A DNA stretch of 64,000 nt, from positions 186,001 to 250,000 of the forward strand of contig OZ025788.1 in NCBI GenBank assembly GCA_964019425.1. The letters run 5' to 3'. Made by a program: the position numbers and the translations under genes. Shown here piece after piece: positions 1 through 10,167 of the stretch. The stretch is from Flectonema sp. DT1601 (Eukaryota > Euglenozoa > Diplonemea > Diplonemida > Diplonemidae). The notes below the pieces were generated by a model. The model did no database searches, had not been told where the DNA came from, and was given only the letters and a program-made list of their open reading frames with translations. Each line of letters begins with the position of its first letter. Positions within the stretch are counted from its first letter, which is position 1.

Positions 1-304
1 TAGTATCATTCTCCTCCTTAATCATCTCCTAATTTCTCTGAGGACATCCGCAGAGCTCCATGGCTCCACTGGTCTTTGGCCACCGTCCCTCGTACTGATC
101 CTTCGCTTTATATTAACTGTGTCTTGAGATTCCACACCTACTACAAGTAACAGGTAGAGTCAGACGTCCACTGAAGCGGGTGGGTGAAAGGACAGCTAAT
201 GCTGGAATTGACCAAAGAAAAAAAGGGGGGGAAAAAAGATACCAGAAATCTTGGTTTCTTTCTTTTTCTTTCAATAAGTAGAATTAGCCTTTTTTTGAGA
301 AAAG
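1..304. other. left edge, no confident gene
   Basis: No confident gene. On the - strand a frame of about 45 codons is open between roughly 165 and 28 and ends in a stop; it could be the tail of another exon but has no start codon or recognisable motif. Positions 210-300 are A- and T-rich. Confidence 0.4.
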
Positions 305-376
305 GGCTGTTTAGCTCAGTGGTAGAGCACTGCTCCCGTAAAGCAGGGGTCGGGAGTTCGATCCTCCCAGCGGCCT
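305..376 (+). tRNA. tRNA-Thr (anticodon CGT)
   Basis: A complete cloverleaf can be folded. The acceptor stem is GGCTGTT with AGCGGCC (two G-U pairs), the D arm is 314-328, the anticodon arm 330-346, the variable loop has 5 nt, and the T arm is 352-368 with loop TTCGATC. The anticodon CGT is at 337-339 and reads the threonine codon ACG. Internal A and B boxes are intact and a T-run at 377-381 can end pol III transcription. It is the only gene in the window on the + strand. The anticodon loop is CCCGTAA, so the normally invariant U33 is C. There is no intron. Confidence 0.93.
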
Positions 377-494
377 TTTTTCTTTCCTTTTCTAATTTTC
401 CATTGCCTGTATGCAAAATGATAATAATAATGAAGCACACAATATGTACACATGATGCAATGTGTAAATGCAACAAATACAAATGCAGAGCTAA

Positions 495-2796
495 TCATTT
501 TGTCAGCCGGGAAAAGGATGGTTTGACGTGTGCAATGGGCGGCAACATTGCACCTCCAACTGAATCAGGTCGTGGGCTGTCAAAAACTGGCACAGAGAAC
601 GGGATATGAGATGGTTCAAAGCCTGCAAAATTAGACAGTGATTCTCTTTTACTTTCACGCAATGATTCTCTCCTTTGTGTTTCGGCTCTGATATTCTTCA
701 ATGAGTTAAGCCTACCATTCGATGAGAAGGATGCCTTCCGAAGCCAACTTCTGTTATTGAGGTCTGTTTCCTGAGCTCTGCTTGCTGTTCGCTTTCGTTC
801 TGTGTTCCCGCTCTCTGACATTTTACGAGAAAATCGCCTGCTAAGTCTTCTCTCCGGATTATTTGCTCTGCCCGGTGATGGAACCGATTCATTCGATATG
901 TCGTCGCAGAAGTTAGGCACCCTCTCTCTTCTGAGGCTTCCGACAGAGGCAACCGATAATCTTTTGCTTTGGAAGGATCGGTTTGAAGAGATTGATGTCC
1001 TGCTTCTTTTTAGTTTTTTTGCTATCTCAATCAATGTCTCTGTGTTTTTTTCAGATGGGCTTGGGTCGAAACGCGGTTCCAAGCCAATTAATGCATCCCT
1101 TTCATTCAGCAAATCACTCAGTTCTTCCAATACAGACACCAGAGACTCATTTACCCCACTGTCAGGTTCACCGTCATTCCTCAGTTGTTCTCGAGCACGA
1201 CGCTTAGCTTCCATCTCGACCTTGCACACCAAAGCTCGTTTCTTTACCAAAACTATCTGCAGTGTTAGGTTGGTCTTTTCCTTGTGCCAGTCAGAGAACT
1301 CTCTGTGGAATCGTCGCCTTTCGATATCATAAAGTTCTGCAAGGCACCTGTGACGAAGTGCAGGTTCAGGGACAACTAACTCCTCCTCAATTAGACGCTT
1401 AATTTCACCTGTTTGTATGATTTTACTTCATTGTTGTTAGTTGACAAAGTCAATGCCACACTTTCGAATTTGACTGCCCAAGTGGAGTTAATCCAAAGGC
1501 TCACTTATCCCTTGCGAGGGGCAGGGGGATTTTTAATGGTATAAAAAATAATTTCGTAGGAACTACTTTTTTCTCCCCGGTTCGTGACAGGCATGACTCA
1601 CGACCAACATTGACCATCGCCAAAAGGTCAACCCTCCAGAGACATGAACTGGTAGCTTGGATGACAAAGAAGGATATCTCGAAGTGGGGGGAAATCCCTA
1701 AGCAGTAACAGCCATGATAAAAGCGGTTGTTGCACAAAATGGAAGGGTAGATCGGGTAGATCCAAAGATCGTGAGACTTTTGCAGAGTTAACAATCCCAC
1801 CCACGAACGTAGACTCAGCAGTTACTGAAGAACGCGGGAACAGACAAGATTTCTTCTGAATCAAACAAACGTGTCACAGGCATCCTAAGGAATTTGGCAA
1901 TATCCTCCCAGCTTCCTCCTTTGGTGAATACTAAAATTATGACTTTTATTTCTCGGCTGATCATCCAGGGCCGGTGATCGACAGGATCGTCTCGAGGTCG
2001 TTCCTAATTACTTTGGTTGGTGGTCGTAACAGAATTACTATTGCAAAAACAAAAACAATCACCCCTAGGAAAACTTAAAATCACCCCCCAACATAATTGC
2101 CATTATGTCAAAATCACGAATTAAAACCAGGTCCACAGCCATTTTAAACCAGAGACAAGAAAAGCATATGGCCTTAACTTCACACTTTTTTTGATAATTT
2201 CGATTTGCCCATCACGGAATGTAATTATCGGAAACTTTCTACTCTGCGAGCGATGAAATGTGCACAGAATTCGTTAATGGCATTAAAGTAACACACCTGT
2301 GGGTCTGTGGGGGTAAGCCTTTTGTATTTCTTCTATTTTCTTATTCTCCCAGTCCGTCCAAGTAGTGTACAGTGCAGCAATCAGTCGCTGCTTCTTATCT
2401 TTCCACATTCGAATAGCTTTTGCGATAATCCTTGTCTTTTGATTGAACTTCCGCAGTTGTATCCGAAAAGTGTTGAAAGATTTTTTCACGCTGAATATTA
2501 AATGCTTCATCACTTCTACAGTGTGATCGATGTCGCTGTTTTAATATCCTTGTTGGTGCATTGCACGAAGGTAACGAACAGCATTCGACATACCATCCCA
2601 TTTCAGCAGGGGCTCTCACCTTGTGTTCATGCGCAAAATGACAGTTGAAGTCTGTCCTCACATCCTCAACCCTTGACTGTTTGTATTTGCTATCAGAACA
2701 ACTCTTTGAATTATTTTGTCAAATTAAGTTTTAATGAATGAATACCTTTATTCTCAATTCTTCAGCATATTCCTTCAAGTCATTTAACTCTATCAT
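495..2796 (-). CDS. coiled-coil/basic protein, four exons, unknown function
   Basis: Four exons can be joined in frame to give about 428 residues: 2796-2746, 2676-2594, 2535-2297 and 1408-495. Introns start GTATTC, GTATGT and GTGTGT, and all end ACAG. The first two are 69 and 58 nt; the third is 888 nt. The N-terminal half is helical and rich in Lys, Arg and Trp (KAIRMWKDKKQRL, then ELYDIERRRFHREF), suggesting coiled coil. The C-terminal half is Ser/Arg-rich and probably disordered. The start is the first in-frame ATG in the first exon I could support. An upstream exon starting at an ATG near 2913 is possible, because a splice acceptor (TTTTCAG) lies just before it joins. The style recalls cilium-associated proteins but no family was recognised. 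Confidence 0.6.
1409..2296 (-). other. 888-nt intron, far longer than the rest
   Basis: It starts GTGTGT and ends AAACAG, and the frame is kept across it (ACA G|GT). Its first 18 nt contain TTACTT and AATGCC, and near the end lie GGCATT and AAGTAA, so the ends could pair. The middle, about 1480-2010, is richer in G and C than other introns and may hold a separate non-coding RNA. No known RNA was recognised. Confidence 0.6.
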
Positions 2797-3025
2797 GTGG
2801 CCCCCGACCTGCTGAAAATAAAGAAGATAAAATTACTCAACCACTCAGGGTCAAATCGTTTTTGATGCAATTTCTTTATGCGGGAAGGCATAATGAGCAT
2901 CGGGGAAAACGAAAGAGTGGTCATCCCACTCCGTTCACATAGCTACAACAAGAATCCACACGCAACACACTCTTCTGTATCAGACTTGCATGAGGCAATA
3001 TTGGCATTGATTACACATGTGTGCC

Positions 3026-4204
3026 TTAACCATGGATTTCGCTCTCCATTTTTGATAAATACCACCGACAGCCAACAGCAGCAGCTACAACAAAGAACGA
3101 AACATATGCAGTAGCTCGTCTTTTCTGAGGTTCAATTTCGGTTTCTGCACTTTGGGTGGAAGTACGTAATTTTCGAGTTGACAGAATTTTATCCAGGGCA
3201 GACGGGTTAACAGGCGATACGAAAAGCGGTGAAGTCCGCGGGTCCACCACACGTGGAGGTTTGTTTCCGTAAGCCATGCGAACCAATTTTTCTGGGGGCA
3301 ACTCACCTGAGAGGCGCAAAGCTTTTTGAATCCAATCGTGAAGAGGCGGATCAGAAGGAATTCGAGACATCATTGCGTAATGCATATCTGCCTCATCATA
3401 CTCCAGCGCCTTTTCCTTTCTGGTCAACGCAGCAGCGACGCACAAGTAGACAGTCATTATTGGTGAGCTTGCAAGACTGAAATCAACTATTCTCTCACAG
3501 ATGTCAATGCGATTTGAGTAATTGTGAGTCATCCACGTTATTAGCCATGGGAGGGCATAGTCGCTGTCCATTCCGTTTTGGCAAAGAGTATCAGATAAGG
3601 CTCCCCCTAGTTCAGGGTCAGCATGATTAAGTAAAGGATGAATGAGTCGTAAGACTTCCTTCATGCGGGCACTACCACCTTCCATCCAAGGCTCGAGGTG
3701 CCACTCTAAAAGACGGTTGAGAACTTTTGCACCTGTAACCTCACCTAAAATGATTACCAGTATTGAAGAAATATCGTGAAGCCCTTGATAGTAATATCTT
3801 GTTGGTTTATCAATGGGTATTTCACCAAAATCAGTAAGAGCAGCAAGAATCATGCGCCTCATACATGTGCGATATTTCTCACGTTCACAATCAGGAATAA
3901 CCGCCAAGGATCTGTTTAGATCCAAGTCAATCTGAGTTCTCTCATGGTGGGCATACTCTTGCAGTACGATGTTATTATTCTTGCCTCCTTCGACTCCTGC
4001 TAACATGGGCCAAGCAAGTGATCTGCAGGCCCTGCAAACAAGCCCTCCTTTTGCTCGTAATGCTACTTCTCTAATAGCGTCAATATTATTATCGTCGATC
4101 ATTTTGAGTATCGATCTCTTCGCTTTTAGCTCAGCCTTTGACAGACATTCCGCTGGTAGACAGTCCCGCTGTGCGATACTATTTGATTGCTGCCTCTTAC
4201 CCAT
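3026..4204 (-). CDS. TBC-domain Rab GTPase-activating protein, TBC1D20/Gyp8-like
   Basis: Single-exon, 392-residue protein. The TBC domain fills about residues 40-300. Both catalytic fingers are visible: the arginine finger in IDLDLNR (IxxDxxR) and the glutamine finger in YYQGLHD. YYQG followed by HDI is characteristic of the TBC1D20/Gyp8 branch. A hydrophobic segment (AYVSFFVVAAAVGCRWYL) near the C-terminus fits the family's single membrane anchor in the ER. Known members stimulate GTP hydrolysis by Rab1/Ypt1 and Rab18, controlling ER-Golgi traffic and autophagy. The true ATG is at 4204; the open frame continues upstream to 4246 without another ATG. The assignment to TBC is firm, that to the TBC1D20 branch good. 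Confidence 0.85.
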   Translation of the reverse strand: MGKRQQSNSIAQRDCLPAECLSKAELKAKRSILKMIDDNNIDAIREVALRAKGGLVCRACRSLAWPMLAGVEGGKNNNIVLQEYAHHERTQIDLDLNRSLAVIPDCEREKYRTCMRRMILAALTDFGEIPIDKPTRYYYQGLHDISSILVIILGEVTGAKVLNRLLEWHLEPWMEGGSARMKEVLRLIHPLLNHADPELGGALSDTLCQNGMDSDYALPWLITWMTHNYSNRIDICERIVDFSLASSPIMTVYLCVAAALTRKEKALEYDEADMHYAMMSRIPSDPPLHDWIQKALRLSGELPPEKLVRMAYGNKPPRVVDPRTSPLFVSPVNPSALDKILSTRKLRTSTQSAETEIEPQKRRATAYVSFFVVAAAVGCRWYLSKMESEIHG

Positions 4205-5039
4205 CGAAACATGTGGAGAGCTAGTAGGGGATGAAAATATTCTCAATTTGATGCAGAGTAAAATATCTCACGAGATAAAATGGTCTACCTGGAAACAATA
4301 AACAATAAAACAAACCAACATTTCAATAACATTCTGCTGTACGATACGTTCTTTGTCTTGGGGGTTGGGGATTGGAGGGTCTCGAGGTTTCTTAAACTTC
4401 ATTTTTTTTCTTTTCTTTTTCTTCGTGCGAATCAAATTCCCTTTGAGAAGCCCTCTCAGCGGATTTTTTTTTAATTTTTTTTTTTTATTTCATTTCACGG
4501 AGAGCTGTTAATAAATTGGTTCTATGCCTCAGGTTCTTTCTTAAAAGGCTGTGCTGCCACCTTGCGTGACCAGGTGTGAGTGAAGAAGGGTGGACACGCT
4601 AAAAGAAACTAACAGTTTTGCTTACAAAAACTGAAAGATATCGTAGAAGGAAAGCTGTCTCGTAGCCTTAAAAGGTGCATTAAAACCTACCGCAAAAAGG
4701 CATAACTTTCTCTTCAGGGGGCAACAAACCAACACTACATAATTCAATAACAAAGCCTGGGGGGACGAAGGAGCCAACAACAAAAAAAAAGAAATTAATA
4801 ACAACGAAAAAAGAAAAGGAAAAGAAAGAAAAAAAAAACTCCCTGCCCATTCCCCCCATCCTCGTTGTAAACACCACATAATCAGAAGGAAAAAAGAATA
4901 TTAGAACTGTACGAGGCTGACTACTTTGATTCCACCAAAGAAACAATAAAGGGGATAACACTTACTTCAAACATAAACAGAAGTTGTAATGTGACATTCC
5001 AGAATGAGTAATAACTAACAACACAGAGAAGTCTTCCAC
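4205..5039. other. intergenic, A/T runs
   Basis: 5' flank of the RabGAP gene and 3' flank of the OST gene. It holds T-runs at about 4465-4495 and A-runs near 4783 and 4830. No coding frame has supporting features. Confidence 0.5.
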
Positions 5040-6155
5040 TTAGTCGGTGTGCTCCTTCTGTGCAGGCGCACGAGGTCTGAATACAAATGCCGCAACACCT
5101 CCAAGACCAAGCATCCTGTTTGTTATTGTTTATTGAACAACTTGTTTCACAAACGGTAGTCACTATGAATAAAATTACATACACAATGGTAGGAAAGAAC
5201 GGAATTCTGACCCAGTACAGGAAGATGACAGCGCACATGCCTGCGAGGATGCTGTGGAAGAGAACTGAGCGTACGAAGGTCTGTTTGTGTTATTTTATAA
5301 CGTTCAGTTTTAAACGAGTTCAGATAATAAGAACTAAAAACATACCACTGGATTGTCAACAAGTCCCTTGATGTTAGCACCAGCAAGGAAGAGAAGGTAC
5401 AAAAGAACAAGGACTGGGAATCCGAGAAGGCCGGAGAAAAACAACGACATCTGTTTATTGTTTTTGTTATTAAGTTCTAACATAGAAATAAAGAGATAAC
5501 AATACAAAAAATAAAAACATACGGTGGCACTACCACGTTCCTCGTTAGGCTTCATGTCCCATGCCTGTGGTACTCTGCGCTTCCAATCTTTAGTCTCTGC
5601 AAACTCTTGCTTCTGCTTCCAGAGAGGGGATGGAGTGAGGTTGAGGTTTACCTGAACTACATCTTTTTGAACATTCTTTGTAAGGTGTTCATCAGAGATC
5701 AGAACAGCTACTGAGTAGATTCCGGCAACGTTGTGGAAAGATTCTTCGGCATGACGAGGAAGGTCGATGTCGATTTTCATTGAACCAGACTTTACGATTA
5801 ATGGAAACCACACTTCAGCAGTTGTTTCTTTGTGAGTAAATCTTACTGCGGCTTGCTCAAACTTAGTGGCATCACCAGTTGTCGGAATGTTAATATTAAT
5901 TATCTGTCTTTCGTTAAAGTCTAAAACCATACTCTCCGATACTCCCTCCCCACCAAACTGAACTGCTCCGATGTCTATGCTCTTCTTTGATGCAGGAGGG
6001 TCTTTCTTTGGGGTTTCCTTCTTTGGGGCTTCTTTTTTAGGGGTTTCCTTTTTAGGGGCCTCCTTTCCGACGTTTTTCTTGTCGTCTTTACCCTGAGCAC
6101 CCTGTGCGACACTGCATACCAGCAGTGTAATGGCGACGTACACTAATGACCTCAT
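5040..6155 (-). CDS. SWP1: oligosaccharyltransferase subunit ribophorin II/Swp1
   Basis: Four exons (6155-5523, 5450-5346, 5280-5183, 5115-5040) give 303 residues, close to yeast Swp1 (286) and much shorter than human RPN2 (631). A signal peptide (residues 1-20) is followed by a Lys/Pro/Glu-rich repeat (KKETPKKEAPKKE), one beta-rich lumenal domain, and three C-terminal membrane segments. The motif GANIKGLVDNPV, then VLFHSILAGMCAVIFLYW, matches the conserved ribophorin II tail (LGAN..., SLFHxGxAAxLxLxYxYW). It is a non-catalytic subunit of the complex that transfers N-glycans in the ER. Introns are 72, 65 and 67 nt, GTATGT to ACAG; the first is stop-free and a multiple of three. The ATG at 6155 is chosen because the signal peptide starts there. 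Confidence 0.82.
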
Positions 6156-6771
6156 TATTGAGATGACTGTGGGGGAAGTTAAAAGTAATAACAGACGTAA
6201 GTAAAACATTGTTACGTAATCATCGGGTGACATGTTGTGTTGTCCGAAATGAAAATAGTTTTACTCAAGTGGGAGATTAGGCTTCAATGTTTTTGGATTA
6301 AAATTTCTTTTGTGTACCTCACAACCAAACAGCAGTTATAACAGACTCCCAGCTGCTAAGTTTTCTGTGCAAGTTCCTATCGAACTAAAAAAGAAAATTG
6401 AATTTAAAAAGAAAAATCAGTAAGGAAGCAGGTAATTGATACCACAACTCCGTTCAGATTCCTTGGTCACTATTTTGCTGAAGGAAAACAGACAAACAAA
6501 TGTGTTAGTACCTCGGTTCCATGTTAATTTCCGTTTCCCTCAAGAGACAGTAACGGCGAAAACAAGAAAAGGAATAAAAGAAAAAACACCACAAACCAGA
6601 AAAGATACGAATTAAAAAAAAAAAAAAAAAAAAAGAACGAAAAAAAAAAAAAAAAAACGACCTGAACAAAATAAATATTCTCAACAAAATTCATGAATAA
6701 CGTCCTGCGAGATAATACAAGTCGTTTATTCAGTGAGAAAGAAGAAAGGGACATTTCAAATAGACATCTGA
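6156..6771. other. intergenic, paired A-runs
   Basis: A-runs at about 6615-6634 and 6641-6657. Open frames here are only low-complexity Phe/Lys translations. Confidence 0.5.
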
Positions 6772-7695
6772 TTATTCAACACCAGGTGGTGGTGAATGAG
6801 ATGACATAGGAGACACGGTAGGTGTCACATCTGAAGAAGAATTGTTATTACCGCCACCACCTGATGGAAACAACTGACTATTAGATTGCTTTGGTTGATC
6901 TAAATCAGGTTGAGGAATACCTTGTGTTTCACTACCATCTTTCGAAGCAGAAACAACTTCCGAATATGTATTTATCTCATCATCAACTGATGGTGGCATC
7001 TCAGATGTTTGAACTGTTGAAGGAACAGATGCTGGATTATCTTTTAGATTAAAGTTGACGACTGGTTCGGAAGGTCTGCTCTGAGATACAGAAACAGGAA
7101 TAGGAGATGCGTCAGGTAGTTGTTTAGTAACTATCTCTCTGGATTTTAAAAGAGATTCGAGAAATATCGCTGCAACACGAACGTCGTCGGGATGGGATAA
7201 TTTATTAACAAGATTATGAACAGATGACAGAGAAGGATAGATTGAAGTACTATTCGTAGCAGTTGGCCACTGACCAGGAAGATTAACACATCGAAGAACG
7301 GCAGGCGCAGAGCTGCGTGAGTTTCCTAAAAACAAATCATCCTCATCATCAGACATGTCTGGTGGCTCTGGTAAAGGTGAATCAGACCTACCTATTGACT
7401 GACTGACCGCACCAATACGTCCTCTACGTGATGCTGGTCGATTACAATATTCTTCCTCTGAGCAGCAATTTGGATCGACATGCCCTCCTCCTCTTCTTGA
7501 TTTCGGTCGTTCATCACTATTATCATGGGCGATCAAGGTACTTGTTCCATCAACTGCTTCTGGGGATCCAATTTCACCACTCAGTGTATTATGAGAAGGT
7601 TGCTCTGCCCCACTTTCCAAAGGGTCAGGAGCAGATTTCATCCTATCGCCTGATGAGGGTGGGGCTGGATAATTAAATTTAAATACCACATTCAT
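6772..7695 (-). CDS. Ser/Pro-rich protein of unknown function
   Basis: About 307 residues from the ATG at 7695, or 289 from the ATG at 7641. Which is used is unclear, and a splice acceptor-like TTATCCAG lies between them, so an upstream exon is possible. Most of the chain is low-complexity and rich in Ser, Pro, Asn and Asp. One patch is helical: YPSLSSVHNLVNKLSHPDDVRVAAIFLESLLKS (about residues 155-190), which could be a small fold. Acidic stretches (PPDMSDDEDD) and a Gly/Asn run near the end are also present. No family recognised. Its 5' end lies only about 200 nt from the stop of the dihydroxyacetone kinase gene. Confidence 0.6.
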   Translation of the reverse strand: MNVVFKFNYPAPPSSGDRMKSAPDPLESGAEQPSHNTLSGEIGSPEAVDGTSTLIAHDNSDERPKSRRGGGHVDPNCCSEEEYCNRPASRRGRIGAVSQSIGRSDSPLPEPPDMSDDEDDLFLGNSRSSAPAVLRCVNLPGQWPTATNSTSIYPSLSSVHNLVNKLSHPDDVRVAAIFLESLLKSREIVTKQLPDASPIPVSVSQSRPSEPVVNFNLKDNPASVPSTVQTSEMPPSVDDEINTYSEVVSASKDGSETQGIPQPDLDQPKQSNSQLFPSGGGGNNNSSSDVTPTVSPMSSHSPPPGVE

Positions 7696-7889
7696 AAAAT
7701 AAAAACAAAAGAACAATAACCCACTCGTGGGGGGGTGTTAAGGTAAGAGTAGTCAGTAAAAAGAATTTCTAATCCATAAGTGATAACATCCTCCGTGTAA
7801 TACCAACCTGATTATGGCCTTTTATTGAGGTATGTTGCTACGTACTGTGACGTACAGGATTATATCTTAACAGCCACAGTCGTGTTTAT

Positions 7890-9734
7890 TTATTTCGCAA
7901 AACACTCGGCAGCAGCACTCATCCAGGTCGCACAAGCTAAAGCCCCAGGATCTACAACTCCCTTCACCTTCTCATCTGGAACATACGACGATCTTCCGTG
8001 TGTTGCGATAAGCGAGGCTGTCGATTCCGCTCCACTCTTTGCTGCCGCCGCTGCAATTGACAACGAGCTTCCAGATGTTAGCTCTTCACTTGCAGGAATT
8101 AAAGCATCCATCATTGTGCAAGAACCTATACCAGCACCTGTGTTGTTGTTGTAAACTAAACCCAACAACGTGCAGCAGCAGTAAAAACCAAAACACACAT
8201 AGGCAGAATACATACCTCCGTACTTTCCAAGAGCTTCAACGCCACTATTAAAGGCAGCGATGTAATCCAGAGGAGAGTTCTTTAGTGATGTTGCAGCTGC
8301 TTCGAAGGCGATAGCGTACAGCCCCCCAGAGGTACCTCCCATACTGGCTTCTATCGAACTACTTAGTGAGAGTGCAGTGCGATAAGAGTCAGTGAGTGGA
8401 TACTTTGAAATATCATTTAGTATCTGTTGAGAACCATTTTTGAGAGTAATTCCACAGTCTCCATCGCCAACCATTTCGTCCAGCTTTGTAAGTACAGCCT
8501 CTTGCGATATAATTGAATTACAACAGGCTGTGAGAACTTGTTTAGCTACTTCTGCATTGGCTCCTTCAGTGACAGGAAGTTCTGCGATGTCTCGTTTTTT
8601 GGGCACGGCGATGGGAGTTGCTTCCCAGAAGTTACCAGTTTTCTTAAACGAAGTCCAGCCAGGTGCTGATGTCTGACGGTCAATTAGATCTACTTCATCA
8701 TCACCGACAGGTAATATAGAAATTGAGAACCCGTGCATATCCAGGGATGAGATATATGTTCCTCCACCATGACGAACTACTGTTAGTCCACATGACCTGG
8801 CTGCGTGTAGGGAGTCAGATACTACTTGAGTTAGCTCAATGGGTGTCATGCTTCCCAAATTATTTATAAGTAACACACAATTCTTTTGGATATCATTAAA
8901 GGCACACTTTAAAGAAATATGTTTTATTAATCTCATCGTTAGAATAGATGATGATTCAGAAGGAATGATCATCTTACCTGGTTCACCATGAATACCGAGA
9001 CCTAGTTCCATATGTCCTTTTGGTATTCTGTGTTTTGGTTCCGCTGTTGGTAGCGTGCAGTCAGACAGTGCGACTCCCATTGTCTTTATCGAATTTGCAA
9101 CATCTGCAGCAACCCGACTGACGGTTTCTAAGTTACTTCCGTTTGCCGCACTCGCACATGCCATTTTTACAACAACAACACTTCCTGCAATTCCTCTGCT
9201 TTTCCCCTCAGAGAGTTCCAGTCCACAGTCATCCGCAACGATTACCATGTTTACATTCAGTCCATTTTGCTTTGCTCGTTCAACAGCCATTCCGAAGTGT
9301 AGTCGGTCGCCCATATAATTCATTACAACGACTAGGCAACCAGCCTTACCAGCTACTGTACAGATCGCGTTATAAACTGCATTGGCTGTGGGGCTTGCGA
9401 AAATGTCACCGCAAACAGCGGCTGTCAGTAAACCACCTCCAACCATACCAGCATAGGCTGGTTCGTGACCACTACCTCCACCGCTGATTACAGCAACCTG
9501 TTTTTTTGATGTTTTTTTTGTTATAAAACTGCTTTAGGAAGATTTTTAATCTATTCTGCTGTTACATACATTTGTGTCTTTGACGTTTTCATAGTCACTA
9601 CGAACGACTACCTTAACACCCTGATCATACCCATCTAATCTTAATAAGGCTCCACCAGAACCAGCAATTAGGGCATCAACCGCTCCCTCAACTAGTCGAG
9701 GGCTGCTGTTGTTATTTAAAATATAATTCGACAT
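7890..9734 (-). CDS. DAK: dihydroxyacetone (glycerone) kinase, ATP-dependent
   Basis: Three exons (9734-9570, 9497-8216, 8137-7890) give 564 residues, the normal length for the single-chain eukaryotic enzyme. The DhaK domain (about 1-330) has the substrate loop SGGGSGHEP and the motif LGLGIHGEPG, whose His (about residue 225) covalently binds dihydroxyacetone. The DhaL domain (about 390-564) has VGDGDCGITL, whose aspartates bind Mg-ATP, and MGGTSGGLYA. It phosphorylates dihydroxyacetone, linking glycerol metabolism to glycolysis, in the cytosol. Introns: 72 nt (GTATGT-ACAG), and 78 nt, the latter stop-free and in frame, so retention would add 26 residues within the otherwise conserved GGAGIGSC loop. 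All key residues are present. Confidence 0.95.
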
Positions 9735-10167
9735 CTATTTTTAAACTGTTTTGTCGCAGATAATATGATAATTTATGTCAGGAAGTCAACACCCTTCAAT
9801 GAGACTATTAATACAAGAAAGAGTGATGTAACAAAAATAAAAAAAAGAAAATACAACAACCACATCAATCAGTAATAATTATCTACCAGACGTTTGAAGC
9901 TGATTTCGATCAAGTATAAATAGTTTATCAGGCGGCGAGTCTTATTAAGGGACCCACGTTAAGAAAATCGCTCAGAGGACAGACGGTTGTTACTCAAACG
10001 GTTGGCATGTAGCCAATATAGTAAGGGTATGCGCTATGGAAATCTCAGCTCCATCAAAAAAAAAAAAAAAAAAAAAAATGTCGGTATTGCTTTGTTAATC
10101 GCACGGTTTAAAAAATCAATAATTGGGTTATAGCCAGACAGACAGGTTCCATGAACGAAAAAGATGC
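9735..10167. other. intergenic, poly-A 23
   Basis: 5' flank of the kinase gene and 3' flank of the sterol reductase. It holds an uninterrupted 23-A run at 10056-10078. Nothing else seen. Confidence 0.5.

Noticed and set aside
184-609. 141-codon frame on the + strand across the tRNA
   Set aside because: It overlaps the tRNA gene and the end of a supported - strand gene, and its composition is low-complexity.
1620-1760. Possible SRP-like hairpin GGG-GAAAT-CCC followed by AGCAG
   Set aside because: The facing strand of the helix 8 internal loop is missing and flanking helices cannot be drawn.
4622-5238. Phe/Ser-rich - strand frames
   Set aside because: They translate A/T runs, introns and the wrong frame of the OST gene end.
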